Position numbers and translations under genes: made by a program
From: CBDDKW01 sp965230425
GTDB taxonomy: Bacteria; Pseudomonadota; Gammaproteobacteria; UBA1113
DNA length: 64,000 nt
Reading direction: 5' to 3'
Assembly (NCBI GenBank): GCA_965230425.1
Contig: CBDDKW010000021.1
Span: 24,826-88,825 of the forward strand
The notes under the pieces: generated by a model
The model's input: the letters and a program-made list of their open reading frames with translations, nothing else
Told to the model about the DNA's origin: nothing
The model's database searches: none
Shown here: positions 1 through 9,530 of the stretch, in pieces
Layout of the letters: each line of letters begins with the position of its first letter
Numbering within the stretch: the stretch's first letter is position 1

Positions 1-749
1 TGGCAGGACTTCTTGTCATAGGCATTTAAGCGTTTTCTTCCTTTGATTTTCCCTTTATACAAATACATATGGCTCTCTATCTGCTTGCTTTTAGGAAATA
101 ATACCTTGCCTATATATTGGACTTTGGCATTGGCTTCATTGTATAACTCATAGGTATTCCCCCATGTCTGTGTGCGCGAATCATAAAAATTATTATTATT
201 TCTTACACGTCCTAAATAGTGCCATCCCATTGATTCAACTTTTTTAAACCAAGGGGTTCTAAATCCTGCATCTGTAATAATTAATGGGCAACAATGTTCA
301 GGAAGCACCGCTTTTAATGTGTCTAAAAAGCGATTGTGAATATCGTTGTTTTTTTCTTTTACTCGTGGGTGCACTTCTTCATAAATCGTTAGGGAACGAC
401 CCTCGGCATTAACACTAGCGCGTAAACAATAGTTGTCATGGCTAGAGGTAGTACTCCAATCTACGCTAATCGATGGGTTCATCAAACCAGATAATATGAT
501 ACGCGCTCTTGCTTTATAAATCTCTGGAATATGCGCATGAATTTTCTTATTGCCAATCAACCGGTCTAACTTACGAATGCCATTTTTATTTGTACAATCA
601 CCCTTCACATGTTTACCTAGTTGACTGATATTTAATCGTTTACACCGAATAAGGCTGTCGGCTGCATTGACTAAGGCTATGAGTCTTTTTAAATGGAAAT
701 CGGGTAGTGCTTTTCTCAATAATTTCTGTAACAATACAGGTGCGTGCAT
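1..749 (-). CDS. IS4-family (IS10-like) transposase, partial
   Basis: I translated this frame by hand. It opens with ATG at 749 behind a good AGGAGG ribosome site and stays open to the window edge, so the C-terminus is missing. The N-terminus carries the FHLKRL and RKLDRLIGN segments of IS10 transposase. Around residue 98 comes VDWS, holding the first catalytic Asp. Near residue 165 TDAGF followed by PWFKKVESMGW holds the second. The catalytic Glu (YREK-type region) would lie beyond base 1. Length, order and spacing of the motifs match IS10 closely, so family assignment is firm. Whether the copy is intact cannot be seen. Confidence 0.85.
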   Translation of the reverse strand, partial: MHAPVLLQKLLRKALPDFHLKRLIALVNAADSLIRCKRLNISQLGKHVKGDCTNKNGIRKLDRLIGNKKIHAHIPEIYKARARIILSGLMNPSISVDWSTTSSHDNYCLRASVNAEGRSLTIYEEVHPRVKEKNNDIHNRFLDTLKAVLPEHCCPLIITDAGFRTPWFKKVESMGWHYLGRVRNNNNFYDSRTQTWGNTYELYNEANAKVQYIGKVLFPKSKQIESHMYLYKGKIKGRKRLNAYDKKSC

Positions 750-797
750 GAGTGCCTCCTTAAATCGTTTTTGTGGTGAAAACAGATATTTGATCAG
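1..797 (-). mobile_element. IS10-like insertion sequence (IS4 family), one end only
   Basis: One end of the element lies at about 797. Read outward-in on the minus strand, the tip starts CTGATCAAATATCTG: like IS10 it begins CTGA and carries a GATC (Dam) site within the first six bases. The transposase start follows about 48 bases inside. The other end is outside the window, so the full length, second inverted repeat and target duplication cannot be checked. The boundary is inferred from the tip motif and the transposase leader. The 9 bases next to the tip (798-806) would be one copy of a target duplication if the element behaves like IS10. Confidence 0.8.
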
Positions 798-805
798 AGT
801 CGCTC

Positions 806-1603
806 ATGCATGTCAACAACAATCCCTTGATTATTAATCGGTTTCTTTGGGATTTTGAGCCGATACGTCAGAGTCCATATGATGACAATATTCAAGGTGG
901 CAATTATGATTATTCAGTTATGAGTGGTATTCCAGATTATATTAAAGGCTGTTGGCATGTTAGCCCGTTAGTAATGTATAAAACTGTTTCTTGGCGTTTT
1001 GATTGTCAGCAAGCACACTTTATAAATACAAGTTTTGTAAATACGATTGCTACGGGTACGTATGCGCGTTTTACAGTATTTATTAACTGTAATTTAATAG
1101 AGAGCATTATTTCTGGATCAAATTTATTCCAAGCTAAAATTATTAACTGTAATTTACAGAATGCAGAGATGATGTTTTGTGACTTGGGGCTGTGTACTAT
1201 AGTTAATTCCAATTTTAAAGGTACAAACTTATATGGTGCACGTTTGCCTAGAGACCCAGATATGCTTGTAAACCACAACACAACATTCTTTGATGGGACT
1301 AGGATTGATGGTAAGCTGAACAATCTAGTCGAAATTGAAAAAGGTATTAAAACGAGAACAGGTGATGAAGTCTGGTTTAAATGTCCCAATGGTTGTAGTT
1401 GGAAGAAGAGCATCAGTGAATTTTTACATATGCCTAAGTGTAATATTTGTTGCCCTAGTCCTTTATTGCCACTAAGAAAGTTTACGTATAATTTGGAGCG
1501 TAAGATGACAAATGACAACTTACAATTGAGTGACTTTCTATCACCCGTGAATTTTCTATTAAACAATTATAATATCAATCAATATAGGGAACATTGTCTA
1601 TAG
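806..1603 (+). CDS. pentapeptide-repeat protein with C-terminal zinc-ribbon-like motif
   Basis: The product is 265 residues with no signal peptide. Residues about 70-155 form a run of pentapeptide-type repeats (A/N-x-L/F-x-x, for example NTSF, NCNL, NSNF, GTNL, GARL), predicted to fold as a right-handed beta helix. Residues about 188-222 read VWFKC-P-N-G-C, then W, then KCNICC: the spacing of paired Cys around a Trp resembles small zinc-ribbon domains of the W-x-C...GH-x-W...CPxC type, with Cys in place of His. No function can be assigned. The start codon is only 9 bases from the insertion-sequence tip and no ribosome site is visible between them, so the gene may have lost its promoter or its true 5' end. 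The G+C-poor codon use resembles the neighbouring orphan genes. Confidence 0.6.
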   Translation: MHVNNNPLIINRFLWDFEPIRQSPYDDNIQGGNYDYSVMSGIPDYIKGCWHVSPLVMYKTVSWRFDCQQAHFINTSFVNTIATGTYARFTVFINCNLIESIISGSNLFQAKIINCNLQNAEMMFCDLGLCTIVNSNFKGTNLYGARLPRDPDMLVNHNTTFFDGTRIDGKLNNLVEIEKGIKTRTGDEVWFKCPNGCSWKKSISEFLHMPKCNICCPSPLLPLRKFTYNLERKMTNDNLQLSDFLSPVNFLLNNYNINQYREHCL

Positions 1604-1721
1604 TTTTGTGTGGTAAAACACTGAGAATTATGGTGGTGGCAAAGGCATTGTCAAGTTGCGGCTTTATGGCTAATATTTATATCATTAATTTCAACTTCAG
1701 AAAATTTAAGGCTTATATTCT

Positions 1722-2441
1722 ATGTATAAGAGTACACATCAACCAAAAATTGCAGTGATTACAGGAGCTAGCCAGGGTATAGGGAACGCTATGTCAGAAT
1801 ATTTTGCTAAACAAGGGTATCATTTGGCATTGATATCCCGTAATAGTGCAAAGCTCCAGGCTTTGCAAACTGAATTACAGGTTGCTCATAATATTAAAGC
1901 GATTACTTATCCCACAGATGTGTCTGAGAGTGCCGCTGTCCAGTCTACAATACAAGCTGTTATTAATGACTATGGGCATATAGATGTCCTATTCAACAAT
2001 GCTGGTATTGCCTATAGAGGGACGAGTGAGATCGAAATTGAAAAATTTGAGGCAATGGTGCAGGTAAATTTGTTAGGTGCATTTTATGTACTACATGCAG
2101 CGATACCGTATATGCGGCAGAAAAAATCTGGTTATATTTTTAATTTAGTTTCTAACTCAGGAATGACTGCACGAAAAACTGTGGGTGCCTATGCTGCTAC
2201 CAAATTTGGTTTACGAGGCTATAGTGAAGCTCTTAGCAAAGAATTAGCGCCAGAAGGCATTAAAGTCACAGCTTTGCATCCAGGTTGGGTTAATACAGAT
2301 ATGACAAAAGATGTCAGTGTACCTAGGAATGAAATGATTCAAACAGAGGATATAGCTTTATTAGTAGATGCCTTATTAAACTTGAGTGAATATGCACATG
2401 TACCTGATCTAAACATAAAGCCGCGTAGAATTCTGGAGTAG
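1722..2441 (+). CDS. short-chain dehydrogenase/reductase (SDR) family oxidoreductase
   Basis: A 239-residue classical SDR. The NAD(P)-binding motif TGASQGIG lies at residues 14-21, NNAG at about 91-94, and the catalytic Ser with YAATK at about 144-158. The length is normal for the family. Substrate is not predictable: C-terminal residues that decide specificity match no family I recognise, and the neighbours (pentapeptide protein, giant repeat protein) give no pathway context. It is distinct from fabG (30869) and the hydroxybutyrate dehydrogenase (40037) in this window. Start chosen as the first ATG; a clear ribosome site is not evident in the AT-rich leader. Confidence 0.8.
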   Translation: MYKSTHQPKIAVITGASQGIGNAMSEYFAKQGYHLALISRNSAKLQALQTELQVAHNIKAITYPTDVSESAAVQSTIQAVINDYGHIDVLFNNAGIAYRGTSEIEIEKFEAMVQVNLLGAFYVLHAAIPYMRQKKSGYIFNLVSNSGMTARKTVGAYAATKFGLRGYSEALSKELAPEGIKVTALHPGWVNTDMTKDVSVPRNEMIQTEDIALLVDALLNLSEYAHVPDLNIKPRRILE

Positions 2442-2599
2442 GTTAGTAGCGTATAAATTGTGCAGTTACCTATGGACGTTATAAGTCGATATGTTGTGAT
2501 AGCTTGGATGTGATTTTGAAGGAGACCGAATTATTGTCGATGAAGGGTTAAACACAGCAGTTTGACTACCTAGCGATAGTCAGACAAAGGCGTATTTTA

Positions 2600-2627
2600 T
2601 TGCGAAACACACATAATTCTGTACAAT
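2600..2627 (+). promoter_or_regulatory. candidate sigma70 promoter of the giant repeat-protein gene
   Basis: TTGCGA (2600-2605), a 16-base spacer and TACAAT (2622-2627), about 80 bases before the ATG at 2707. No PmrA-type double TTAA box is visible here, unlike the other large orphan genes. Prediction by eye only. Confidence 0.4.
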
Positions 2628-2706
2628 ATAAAATCAGTCAGAGAGCATTGAAATAAACGTATAATAACGATATTAAACGATTACAGTTTATTGAGAGGCC
2701 GAGACT

Positions 2707-5700
2707 ATGTCACTAACACACGCTACTGCTAGAGAATTACTCGCTTCAACCCAAGCAGCCCATGCGGCTTTCAACGCCAATCCAGAAGATTTTAATAGCT
2801 TTAATGATACCGTGGTTTGGTATATCGATAGGCAAACCTCAGTGCGTCGTGAAATGATGCGGGAAATGGATTTAGCGTTTCAAGTTATTATTTTCGCATT
2901 ACAGGATTTTCTAAATGAAAAAATAAAACAAAATCACGCTGAATTTATTTTGCGTTATGTTCTCGAACGGCGTTGGAAGAAAATCAAATGTGGCGAGTTT
3001 GACTTGGCAGATTTTAAAGGAAGTCACATTGAACAGCAGAACCATAAAATCGCTGCCGCACTAGCCAATAAAGATGAGAGTGAAGAAGATATTTTACAAG
3101 GACGCATAGTCACGACAGTTCAGCCGGGTTACTACAATATTTTGCATGAGGATCAGAATAAGTCTATTAATACATTAGACTTTATTGCGAGAAGTGCGCA
3201 ACTAAATGACATTTATGTCGCCATTCTAAATGGTCAACATAACACGCCAGGTGAATTACTTTGTTGTATAAGTGCTAATTGTCGAGATGCGTGCGATATG
3301 GTGGTGTTGCTCAGTGTTGCCAAAGCATGTATGCCTATGGAGATGGTATGTAGTGAGACGGAATTTGTTAATAAGATAAGAGCATCACTGCAAATGCAAC
3401 ATGGTATTGTAAACCCTGGACTTAGGAACGTCCTATCGATTTTACCATCAGCCATCCGCTATGATTTTTGCATAACGCACTTAGGCTTAGAATGGCTAAA
3501 AAAACGCCTAAGTTTCAGTGATATGTTATATCAATTATCTCCATTAAGTAGTGAAGAACGCTTAAAATTATGTGTATCAATATTTACTCAAGATAATGTT
3601 CGTCAGTATATTAAGACTCATGAAAATCTCAAAGAACTGCTACAGCCTTTGGAATCTAAGGAAAGAATCAAGTTATGTATTGATGTACTACCAGCGGATT
3701 ACTTAGTCGAGCTTCTCCATAAAGGGCAAGATGCCTCACATTATTCTGAGAAAGAATGTTTAGATATAAGTAAATTTGTTGAGTTGCTTCAGATGCTTGA
3801 GGTATCTGACCGCTTGGCTTTTTGTGAGGCAGTGTTTTGTAATGAGCAATCTGATTTATTTAAGCTTAGTTTTTATAGGCTGATCGAAATTTTAGATATA
3901 CTCAATAGCCCAGATAATTGTGTAAACTTTCTGCGTAATGTTTTAGGCATGGATAAAGTAAAAAGTATAGTTAAGAATTACGAAAACGAGTTCTGTGCTG
4001 GAGAGAATAACAAAACATACTTTGAGAAACTCATTGAATTAGTTGGTAAACCTAATGCCTGGGATTTCATGGTTGACCTATTGGAAGGCGACAAAGAAAA
4101 AATAATTAATGATGGTTATAAAATCGGTTATGCACTCGGACAATTACCAAACGGAAAAAGGCCAGTCTTTTGTACAGAGTTGCTAACCGTAGAATTTATA
4201 CGTGGCAGAGTTAGCAATGGTTACCAGGTAGAGCATATATTAGCCGCATTTCCAGAAGCGCAACGAGAAAATATTTTAATTAACTATTTCACGATACCAA
4301 GGTTTAAAGAAATATGTGAAAATGGCTCTCAACTTGGGGCTGTTTTATCAGTGTTACCAGAAAAAGATAGGCTGAAATTTTGTGTTGAATATTGTGATGA
4401 ATCGTTTTTAAACAAAGTTGTCAAAGATCTAGATGACCTTCTTTATATATTAAGAGCATTAACTTTACGTGATATAAAGCAGGTAATGAATTGGGATACA
4501 ACTATACGTTTTATTCAGACACATTTGGATGGTGACACTAGTTTTGTAGCAACGCTTCATGTCATAGCATTAGAAAAACAACAGCAGGCAGCATTAAAAG
4601 AACAGTCAGCCTCAAGGTCAGTATGGGCTGAGATAGCTTCTTTGTCTAGACAAACAATTGGCAGAGTGTTAGCGCTTAGCACTAATCATGAAAAAGTAGG
4701 TAAAGCGCTTAGCGCTACTGATAGTTTCTTAAAAAATGTTGAGTCAAAGCCTAATGGTGATCGCTATGCTTTTTGCGCTAGAAAATTAAAAGACAAATCA
4801 AAGTTTAGCGAGCTCATTCCAAACTGCACTCAATTAATAAAACTATTGTGGCTGCTTCCAAGCCAAGAAAGACTACAGTTTTGTCGAGAGGTTATTGGTG
4901 CTGATTTTATTTCCGACTTATTGAAGGATGCGGACGATTGTTTAAAACTAGTTGGCTGCATAGATGGAAAAGAGCGAGATGTTTTTTGCAGGCAAGTATT
5001 GGATATTGCTAGTAATAAAGAAAGAATTTCCTATATATATCACCCCCCAAGTCTACGCAGTGGATACGATTACTATGGTGATAGATCATACGATTTTCCA
5101 GTAAAAAAATACAAACTTGTTGACATAGTAAAAAAACTGCACCCAGATGCGCGGGCAGCATTTTGTTTGAATTATTTAGGTGCTGATGCTGTAACAACAA
5201 TGCTTTATGATTTTAGTGAATTTAATGCATTAATGGGCTGTGTAAGATTTTATGAGCAAAAGCAACTGCGAGAAGCTATAGGAATTGATTTCATTACTCG
5301 AATCGCTCACGATCTTACAGGTGTATGTGGAGAGATAAAGTATGATATAAATGATACCTGGCAACTGCATTATCTCGATAGTGTCATTGGTTTTGATGCA
5401 GTTAAAGATATAGTAAAAAATTATAGCGCTCCTATACGGGGCATAGCGTTGTTGTTACTAAAGCTGACTGTTCGTGCTTGCAGAGTGTTTCTAATTAATA
5501 TCTTGGGTGCTGAATTTATTAAACAGCTATTAAGACACCCTGGTGATTTGGTTTGTCTTCTTGATAATACACCTAAAGAAATCCACCGGGAACTTTTAAT
5601 TGATTTTTTGAGCATTGAGTTTGTGTGTTCATTATTTTCACACAATATACAACATGGTTTTGATGTCAGTCAATTCGAGAAAATAATAAACTATTTTCCA

Positions 5701-8103
5701 CAAGATCATGAGCGTCAAAACGTGCTTGCGATATTGGTTGGTATGAAATCATGCCTTCAACCGGGGTATGCTGCATTTATGCAGATATTAATTGCAATTG
5801 CGAAATCGCTTAAACCTGAACATCTTTGGGATTTCTTTGATAAGTATATTGATATTGCGTTTTTTCGTTCTCATATTGAGATTCTTACTGATCAGCAGCA
5901 TAAATACTCTAATGTGAAATTTATTAACAAACTGTGTGAGCTTTTACAGTGTTTTCCTGAAGAACAGAGGTTGCAATTTTGTCAGAAATATTGTGCTGAT
6001 AATTATTTTGAAGTGGTTTATTTAAGTGATGAAGTTAATGAGTTTTCGGATTTGAAAGGTGTTAATCGGTTTCGCAGCTTCCCAATAACAGCATCTACTT
6101 TTGTCGAAGAATATGGAATAAAATATATTAAAAGTTTATTTCAATTATTTAATGTATTTCCGGCTACTGATTTTCTCGAAATATGTAAAATAATTGGCGA
6201 TAAACTCATTCGAATGATCTGTGGCGGTAGAGATAATTTTTCTAAAAGTTTACATCTCCTAGATGTCAATAAATGGCAATGTTTTTTTGATATGGTGCTT
6301 GGGATTTCCTATCTAAAAGAACTTAGCATATATGATAACCACGGTGTTAATAGATTTAATATGCCAATTTCAGATATATGTGACTATGAAAACCCCATGA
6401 AGTTTAATCAAAAGATTCAATACTTCATTCCGCTTGTTAGAAGTTTATTGCGTGATAATATGAATTTATGGGATATATTATCTAAAATGAGTTGGTCATT
6501 TAATAAAATTATTTTTCTATTACGCTTGGTTGACATTGATTTATTTGAATTAACCGATGATTTATATGAAGCAGATGAAGTGATTGAGAAAAGAGAAACA
6601 TTATTACACCGCTTTCCTCAAGATAAACAAGATTATGTTAAACAATTAATCATATTGATAGGGTGTGAAGTTGCAGAGAAAATAATCAAAAAATTAGATA
6701 AATCTGCTGATTTATTTTCTGCACTTACTAGAAGCGTGCTTAATCACCTCAAATACATTATCAATATTTTTGTTCCATGTTCTGTCATGCAGGTACCATA
6801 CCCTTATCGTGACCCTTCATATGTCAAGTTATTTCAGGAAGTAGGCGAGTTCACATATTTATACAGAAGAGTTATGAATCAGTTCTCCTTGCGTAAGTCA
6901 AATGCAAGTACAGGTAAGGTGGAAAAGCCGTTGCTGCATCCTTTGAATGGTGTTGTAGATGAAGAAAACAGACCATTATTGTTCTCGGCTGTTGACGCTA
7001 AGCTTCCAAGTTTAATTTGGCCATTATTAGTCAAGGGGCTCGATACAAAAAAGAAAGTGTATACCTTTTTATTTTTTGGCCGAACTGCCTATGATATAGC
7101 AAAAGATATTGCCAAAAAAAATCCAAAAATGCGAAAACTATTACCTTTACTTGATCCGCAATTAGATGAGCATCCTTTATTGAAAGAATGTGATAAATGT
7201 TTAATACCCTCTGAATTACCTCAGTCAGCAGCTCAAACATCATCCATGCCTGCTAAGGATATTGAGGCAAGTAAAGTGATATCTTTGAGTGAAGGGCATT
7301 ATAGCTCTTCTAGTTTAAGCCAAGAGCAATCAACATCTGCATCTCAGAGGGCTAAAAAAGATGGTGTGATTAGTTTAACCGATAATGCTGAGTTTATGTC
7401 TGCTCAATCATTTGACAAAGCTTATTATGCGTTTCCACAAATTCAAAGCAAGGCTAATGAAATTACTGATACAGATGTGCGTGAAGCAGTAAAGATCCGC
7501 TTATTGCAAAAATTCAGGGCATTTTGTGAGTTACAAGCTGAGCGAGAGCCGCAAGGCAAGCAAACGTGGCTTGATCGGGCAAAAGAGACGGAAGCAAAAT
7601 TAATAGCTAAGCAAGATTGGGATGCAGTACAACGACAATGCGCACTGCGTGAGCAAGCTGCTAGCTCAGCGAGTTCAGAGACTCATCAGTGCACAACTAC
7701 ACCTCCTGCGGCTGTCAGTAGTACTGCAACGAATAGTTCAAGTTCATCAAGTGCGGGTGATTCATATTCTACGGCAGCTACTGTTTTGGGAACTACAGTG
7801 ACGGGAAGTGCATCAGCCAGCGTTGAATTTACACAAGCCCCGGATGTTAGTGATGCAGCGCCAAGTGGAGCTACGCCTGCACCAATGGTAGCTACAGAAA
7901 GTCAAGCTGCTGGAATGCATTCATCTGTGACTGATGATACAACTTCCTCTGCTGGACTAATGAGCCGTTTAGGTGCCTTACCAGCTCCAATAGCTGATGA
8001 ACCTGCTCGTTTTACAAGTGTTGTTAGTCCAAGTCCAGCATCTACTGATTCAGGCAGGTCAACAGGTATGAGTATGAGGCCGGGACAAGCAGATGCAAGT
8101 TAA
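2707..8103 (+). CDS. giant helical-repeat protein with ankyrin-like segment, putative effector
   Basis: A 1798-residue protein with no signal peptide or clear membrane span. From about residue 245 to 1330 an irregular repeat of roughly 30-35 residues recurs, with core LP-x3-R-L-x-FC followed by x3-LG-x-DFI-x2-LL (for example ERLKLC, DRLAFC, DRLKFC, ERLQFC, EQRLQFC). This pattern predicts paired helices in a solenoid. Residues about 1411-1480 look like degenerate ankyrin repeats (NRPLLFSAVD, then GRTAYDIAKDIA). The last 300 residues are a low-complexity Ser/Thr/Ala/Pro tail with a Glu-rich helical stretch. I do not recognise a catalytic domain. Size, eukaryote-like repeats and a disordered tail fit a translocated effector or scaffold, which is inference. 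It ends exactly where the convergent gene ends (8103/8104). Confidence 0.7.
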   Translation: MSLTHATARELLASTQAAHAAFNANPEDFNSFNDTVVWYIDRQTSVRREMMREMDLAFQVIIFALQDFLNEKIKQNHAEFILRYVLERRWKKIKCGEFDLADFKGSHIEQQNHKIAAALANKDESEEDILQGRIVTTVQPGYYNILHEDQNKSINTLDFIARSAQLNDIYVAILNGQHNTPGELLCCISANCRDACDMVVLLSVAKACMPMEMVCSETEFVNKIRASLQMQHGIVNPGLRNVLSILPSAIRYDFCITHLGLEWLKKRLSFSDMLYQLSPLSSEERLKLCVSIFTQDNVRQYIKTHENLKELLQPLESKERIKLCIDVLPADYLVELLHKGQDASHYSEKECLDISKFVELLQMLEVSDRLAFCEAVFCNEQSDLFKLSFYRLIEILDILNSPDNCVNFLRNVLGMDKVKSIVKNYENEFCAGENNKTYFEKLIELVGKPNAWDFMVDLLEGDKEKIINDGYKIGYALGQLPNGKRPVFCTELLTVEFIRGRVSNGYQVEHILAAFPEAQRENILINYFTIPRFKEICENGSQLGAVLSVLPEKDRLKFCVEYCDESFLNKVVKDLDDLLYILRALTLRDIKQVMNWDTTIRFIQTHLDGDTSFVATLHVIALEKQQQAALKEQSASRSVWAEIASLSRQTIGRVLALSTNHEKVGKALSATDSFLKNVESKPNGDRYAFCARKLKDKSKFSELIPNCTQLIKLLWLLPSQERLQFCREVIGADFISDLLKDADDCLKLVGCIDGKERDVFCRQVLDIASNKERISYIYHPPSLRSGYDYYGDRSYDFPVKKYKLVDIVKKLHPDARAAFCLNYLGADAVTTMLYDFSEFNALMGCVRFYEQKQLREAIGIDFITRIAHDLTGVCGEIKYDINDTWQLHYLDSVIGFDAVKDIVKNYSAPIRGIALLLLKLTVRACRVFLINILGAEFIKQLLRHPGDLVCLLDNTPKEIHRELLIDFLSIEFVCSLFSHNIQHGFDVSQFEKIINYFPQDHERQNVLAILVGMKSCLQPGYAAFMQILIAIAKSLKPEHLWDFFDKYIDIAFFRSHIEILTDQQHKYSNVKFINKLCELLQCFPEEQRLQFCQKYCADNYFEVVYLSDEVNEFSDLKGVNRFRSFPITASTFVEEYGIKYIKSLFQLFNVFPATDFLEICKIIGDKLIRMICGGRDNFSKSLHLLDVNKWQCFFDMVLGISYLKELSIYDNHGVNRFNMPISDICDYENPMKFNQKIQYFIPLVRSLLRDNMNLWDILSKMSWSFNKIIFLLRLVDIDLFELTDDLYEADEVIEKRETLLHRFPQDKQDYVKQLIILIGCEVAEKIIKKLDKSADLFSALTRSVLNHLKYIINIFVPCSVMQVPYPYRDPSYVKLFQEVGEFTYLYRRVMNQFSLRKSNASTGKVEKPLLHPLNGVVDEENRPLLFSAVDAKLPSLIWPLLVKGLDTKKKVYTFLFFGRTAYDIAKDIAKKNPKMRKLLPLLDPQLDEHPLLKECDKCLIPSELPQSAAQTSSMPAKDIEASKVISLSEGHYSSSSLSQEQSTSASQRAKKDGVISLTDNAEFMSAQSFDKAYYAFPQIQSKANEITDTDVREAVKIRLLQKFRAFCELQAEREPQGKQTWLDRAKETEAKLIAKQDWDAVQRQCALREQAASSASSETHQCTTTPPAAVSSTATNSSSSSSAGDSYSTAATVLGTTVTGSASASVEFTQAPDVSDAAPSGATPAPMVATESQAAGMHSSVTDDTTSSAGLMSRLGALPAPIADEPARFTSVVSPSPASTDSGRSTGMSMRPGQADAS

Positions 8104-8682
8104 CTATTGATTAGAGCTAAGAGCAACTGTATTCATATACTCAATCCAGGCTTGTACTTGTTTTTTGTCAATGGGGATATCTTGCATGATAAAGGCTGGA
8201 CCACGCCAAGCTTGTTGGACCACATAAAAAGCATGTGTGCCTTTTATGGCTTTGAATAAAGTGGCTTCGCCTTGCTGAGTCTTTTCATAGCGGCCACAAT
8301 ATTGAATAAATAGCACAGCATTTGCTTCTTTTTTTGCGCCCGCTGCCGCTGATATCATATGGCCTTTATAGCCATGACAGAGTGGGGCGGCTAATTCTGC
8401 AATACGTAAGAGAAAAGACTCGGGAGTAAAGGTTTCACCTTGATTAAAAATTTGCACAGTGATCATGTGTTGCCAATTTTCAACGGTTTGGCCTTTTGGC
8501 ACATATTCAGCAATGCTCATAGCATGATTAGCTGCTTGATAACCTAGTTGCCAATCTAAAGGTATGGGTACATAGAGTATCGCTGGATCAGTTGTAGCCT
8601 TGTGTTCAGTAATCATACTGCCGGCATAGGTGATACTGGTGTAAATAGTCATTACCAAGCATAATAAAATACTTCTCAGCAT
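8104..8682 (-). CDS. exported hypothetical protein
   Basis: 192 residues beginning with a typical Sec signal peptide (MLRSILLCLVMTIYTS-ITYA, cleavage likely after TYA). The mature part is about 170 residues, with two Cys far apart (LCHGYKG and IQYCGRYE) that could form a disulfide in the periplasm, and a conserved-looking AWRGPAF segment. I recognise no family with certainty. The start has a good ribosome site (AGGA, 7-8 bases before ATG). It lies 28 bases after hepT on the same strand, so it may be co-transcribed with the aconitase/toxin-antitoxin run. Confidence 0.6.
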   Translation of the reverse strand: MLRSILLCLVMTIYTSITYAGSMITEHKATTDPAILYVPIPLDWQLGYQAANHAMSIAEYVPKGQTVENWQHMITVQIFNQGETFTPESFLLRIAELAAPLCHGYKGHMISAAAGAKKEANAVLFIQYCGRYEKTQQGEATLFKAIKGTHAFYVVQQAWRGPAFIMQDIPIDKKQVQAWIEYMNTVALSSNQ

Positions 8683-8710
8683 GATGATTTCCTATAGGTA
8701 TATAATTTTA

Positions 8711-9118
8711 TTAACTGAGTTTAAGTATGAGAGTTTTAAACTCTAAAAGGTCATCAAGATGATGTTTAACTACACTGTGTATAATATCAAGGTTTAAATC
8801 TTGATAGATATGGATAGCAATATTTCTAAAACCAACCATTTTTTGTAGTTTATTAGATAAATTTTCATTTATAATATCAGCAGATTCAAGTAATTCAAAT
8901 ACATCACGAGAAGTCTGCGGAATACCTAATTTTCTGATCCGGACTATATGAGTAGCAAGATCAATTGCGGCTTGGCAGGCACGCTGTATATTAAGTATAA
9001 GTGCATCTTGTCGGGTATAATCGTCATTAATGGTGTCTGGATCTTTATTATATTCTTCTAGTGCACGTTTAATACAATTTTCAATGATTTCTGCTTTATT
9101 AATAATGACATCATTCAT
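8711..9118 (-). CDS. hepT: HepT-type HEPN ribonuclease toxin
   Basis: 135 residues, all-helical, of the HepT (DUF86) HEPN family. The catalytic RX4HXY motif is intact near residue 97: R-NIAI-H-I-Y. In characterised pairs the Arg and His cleave RNA and the motif Tyr is the residue modified by the partner antitoxin, which attaches AMP units and silences the toxin. The ATG overlaps the mntA stop as ATGA, so translation is coupled and antitoxin is made first. Active-site integrity suggests a live toxin. HEPN/MNT pairs are commonly horizontally acquired. Family assignment is firm; activity is inferred. Confidence 0.87.
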   Translation of the reverse strand: MNDVIINKAEIIENCIKRALEEYNKDPDTINDDYTRQDALILNIQRACQAAIDLATHIVRIRKLGIPQTSRDVFELLESADIINENLSNKLQKMVGFRNIAIHIYQDLNLDIIHSVVKHHLDDLLEFKTLILKLS

Positions 9119-9525
9119 TTACGGATGACTCCACTTTTTTTTATATCTTTTAAGATAAGTGCACGTTCATCATTTAGATCAAAGTACATAGCATATGCTA
9201 ATGTTTCAAAATTATCGCAGCTATTTACATCTTTAGTAAATATTCTTATACATTGGCTAATAATTTGGTAGCGTAACACAGTTGATGCATTATTCAAATG
9301 GATTAAGTCAATATTTTTTTTTATTTTGTTTGCTATTACTGTGCTAATATCCCAGTGGTCAACACTGATTGATGCTTGAGTTGTTAAGTATGCAATATCA
9401 ACATCACTTTTATCTGTAGCATGGCCACTCGCATAACTACCAAAAACATAAATTCCGCATAAATTTGGTATATGTTGGATAAGCGTGTCATTTATTAATT
9501 TAATTTCATTTTTATCCAACTTCAT
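9115..9525 (-). CDS. mntA: MntA-type nucleotidyltransferase antitoxin
   Basis: About 136 residues of the minimal nucleotidyltransferase fold. The signature GSX10DXD is intact at residues about 28-42 (GSYASGHATDKS then DVD). Characterised relatives polyAMPylate the HepT toxin on Tyr. The reading frame is open from a TTG at 9534, but the ATG at 9525 is preceded by GGAAGG at a usable 9-base distance, whereas the TTG would abut it directly, so I place the start at 9525. This ribosome site lies inside the last codons of acnA, so the antitoxin is probably translated from the aconitase transcript. Confidence 0.85.
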   Translation of the reverse strand: MKLDKNEIKLINDTLIQHIPNLCGIYVFGSYASGHATDKSDVDIAYLTTQASISVDHWDISTVIANKIKKNIDLIHLNNASTVLRYQIISQCIRIFTKDVNSCDNFETLAYAMYFDLNDERALILKDIKKSGVIRK

Positions 9526-9530
9526 CTCAA

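Noticed and set aside
1006..1566. 186-codon minus-strand frame over the pentapeptide gene
   Set aside because: Antisense shadow; the plus-strand frame shows the pentapeptide repeat pattern, this one shows no domain.
8683..8711. TTAA pair (CTTAAACTCAGTTAAT on the minus strand) resembling a PmrA box before the exported protein
   Set aside because: Half-sites are 10, not 11, bases apart, flanking bases do not match, and it overlaps the hepT stop.
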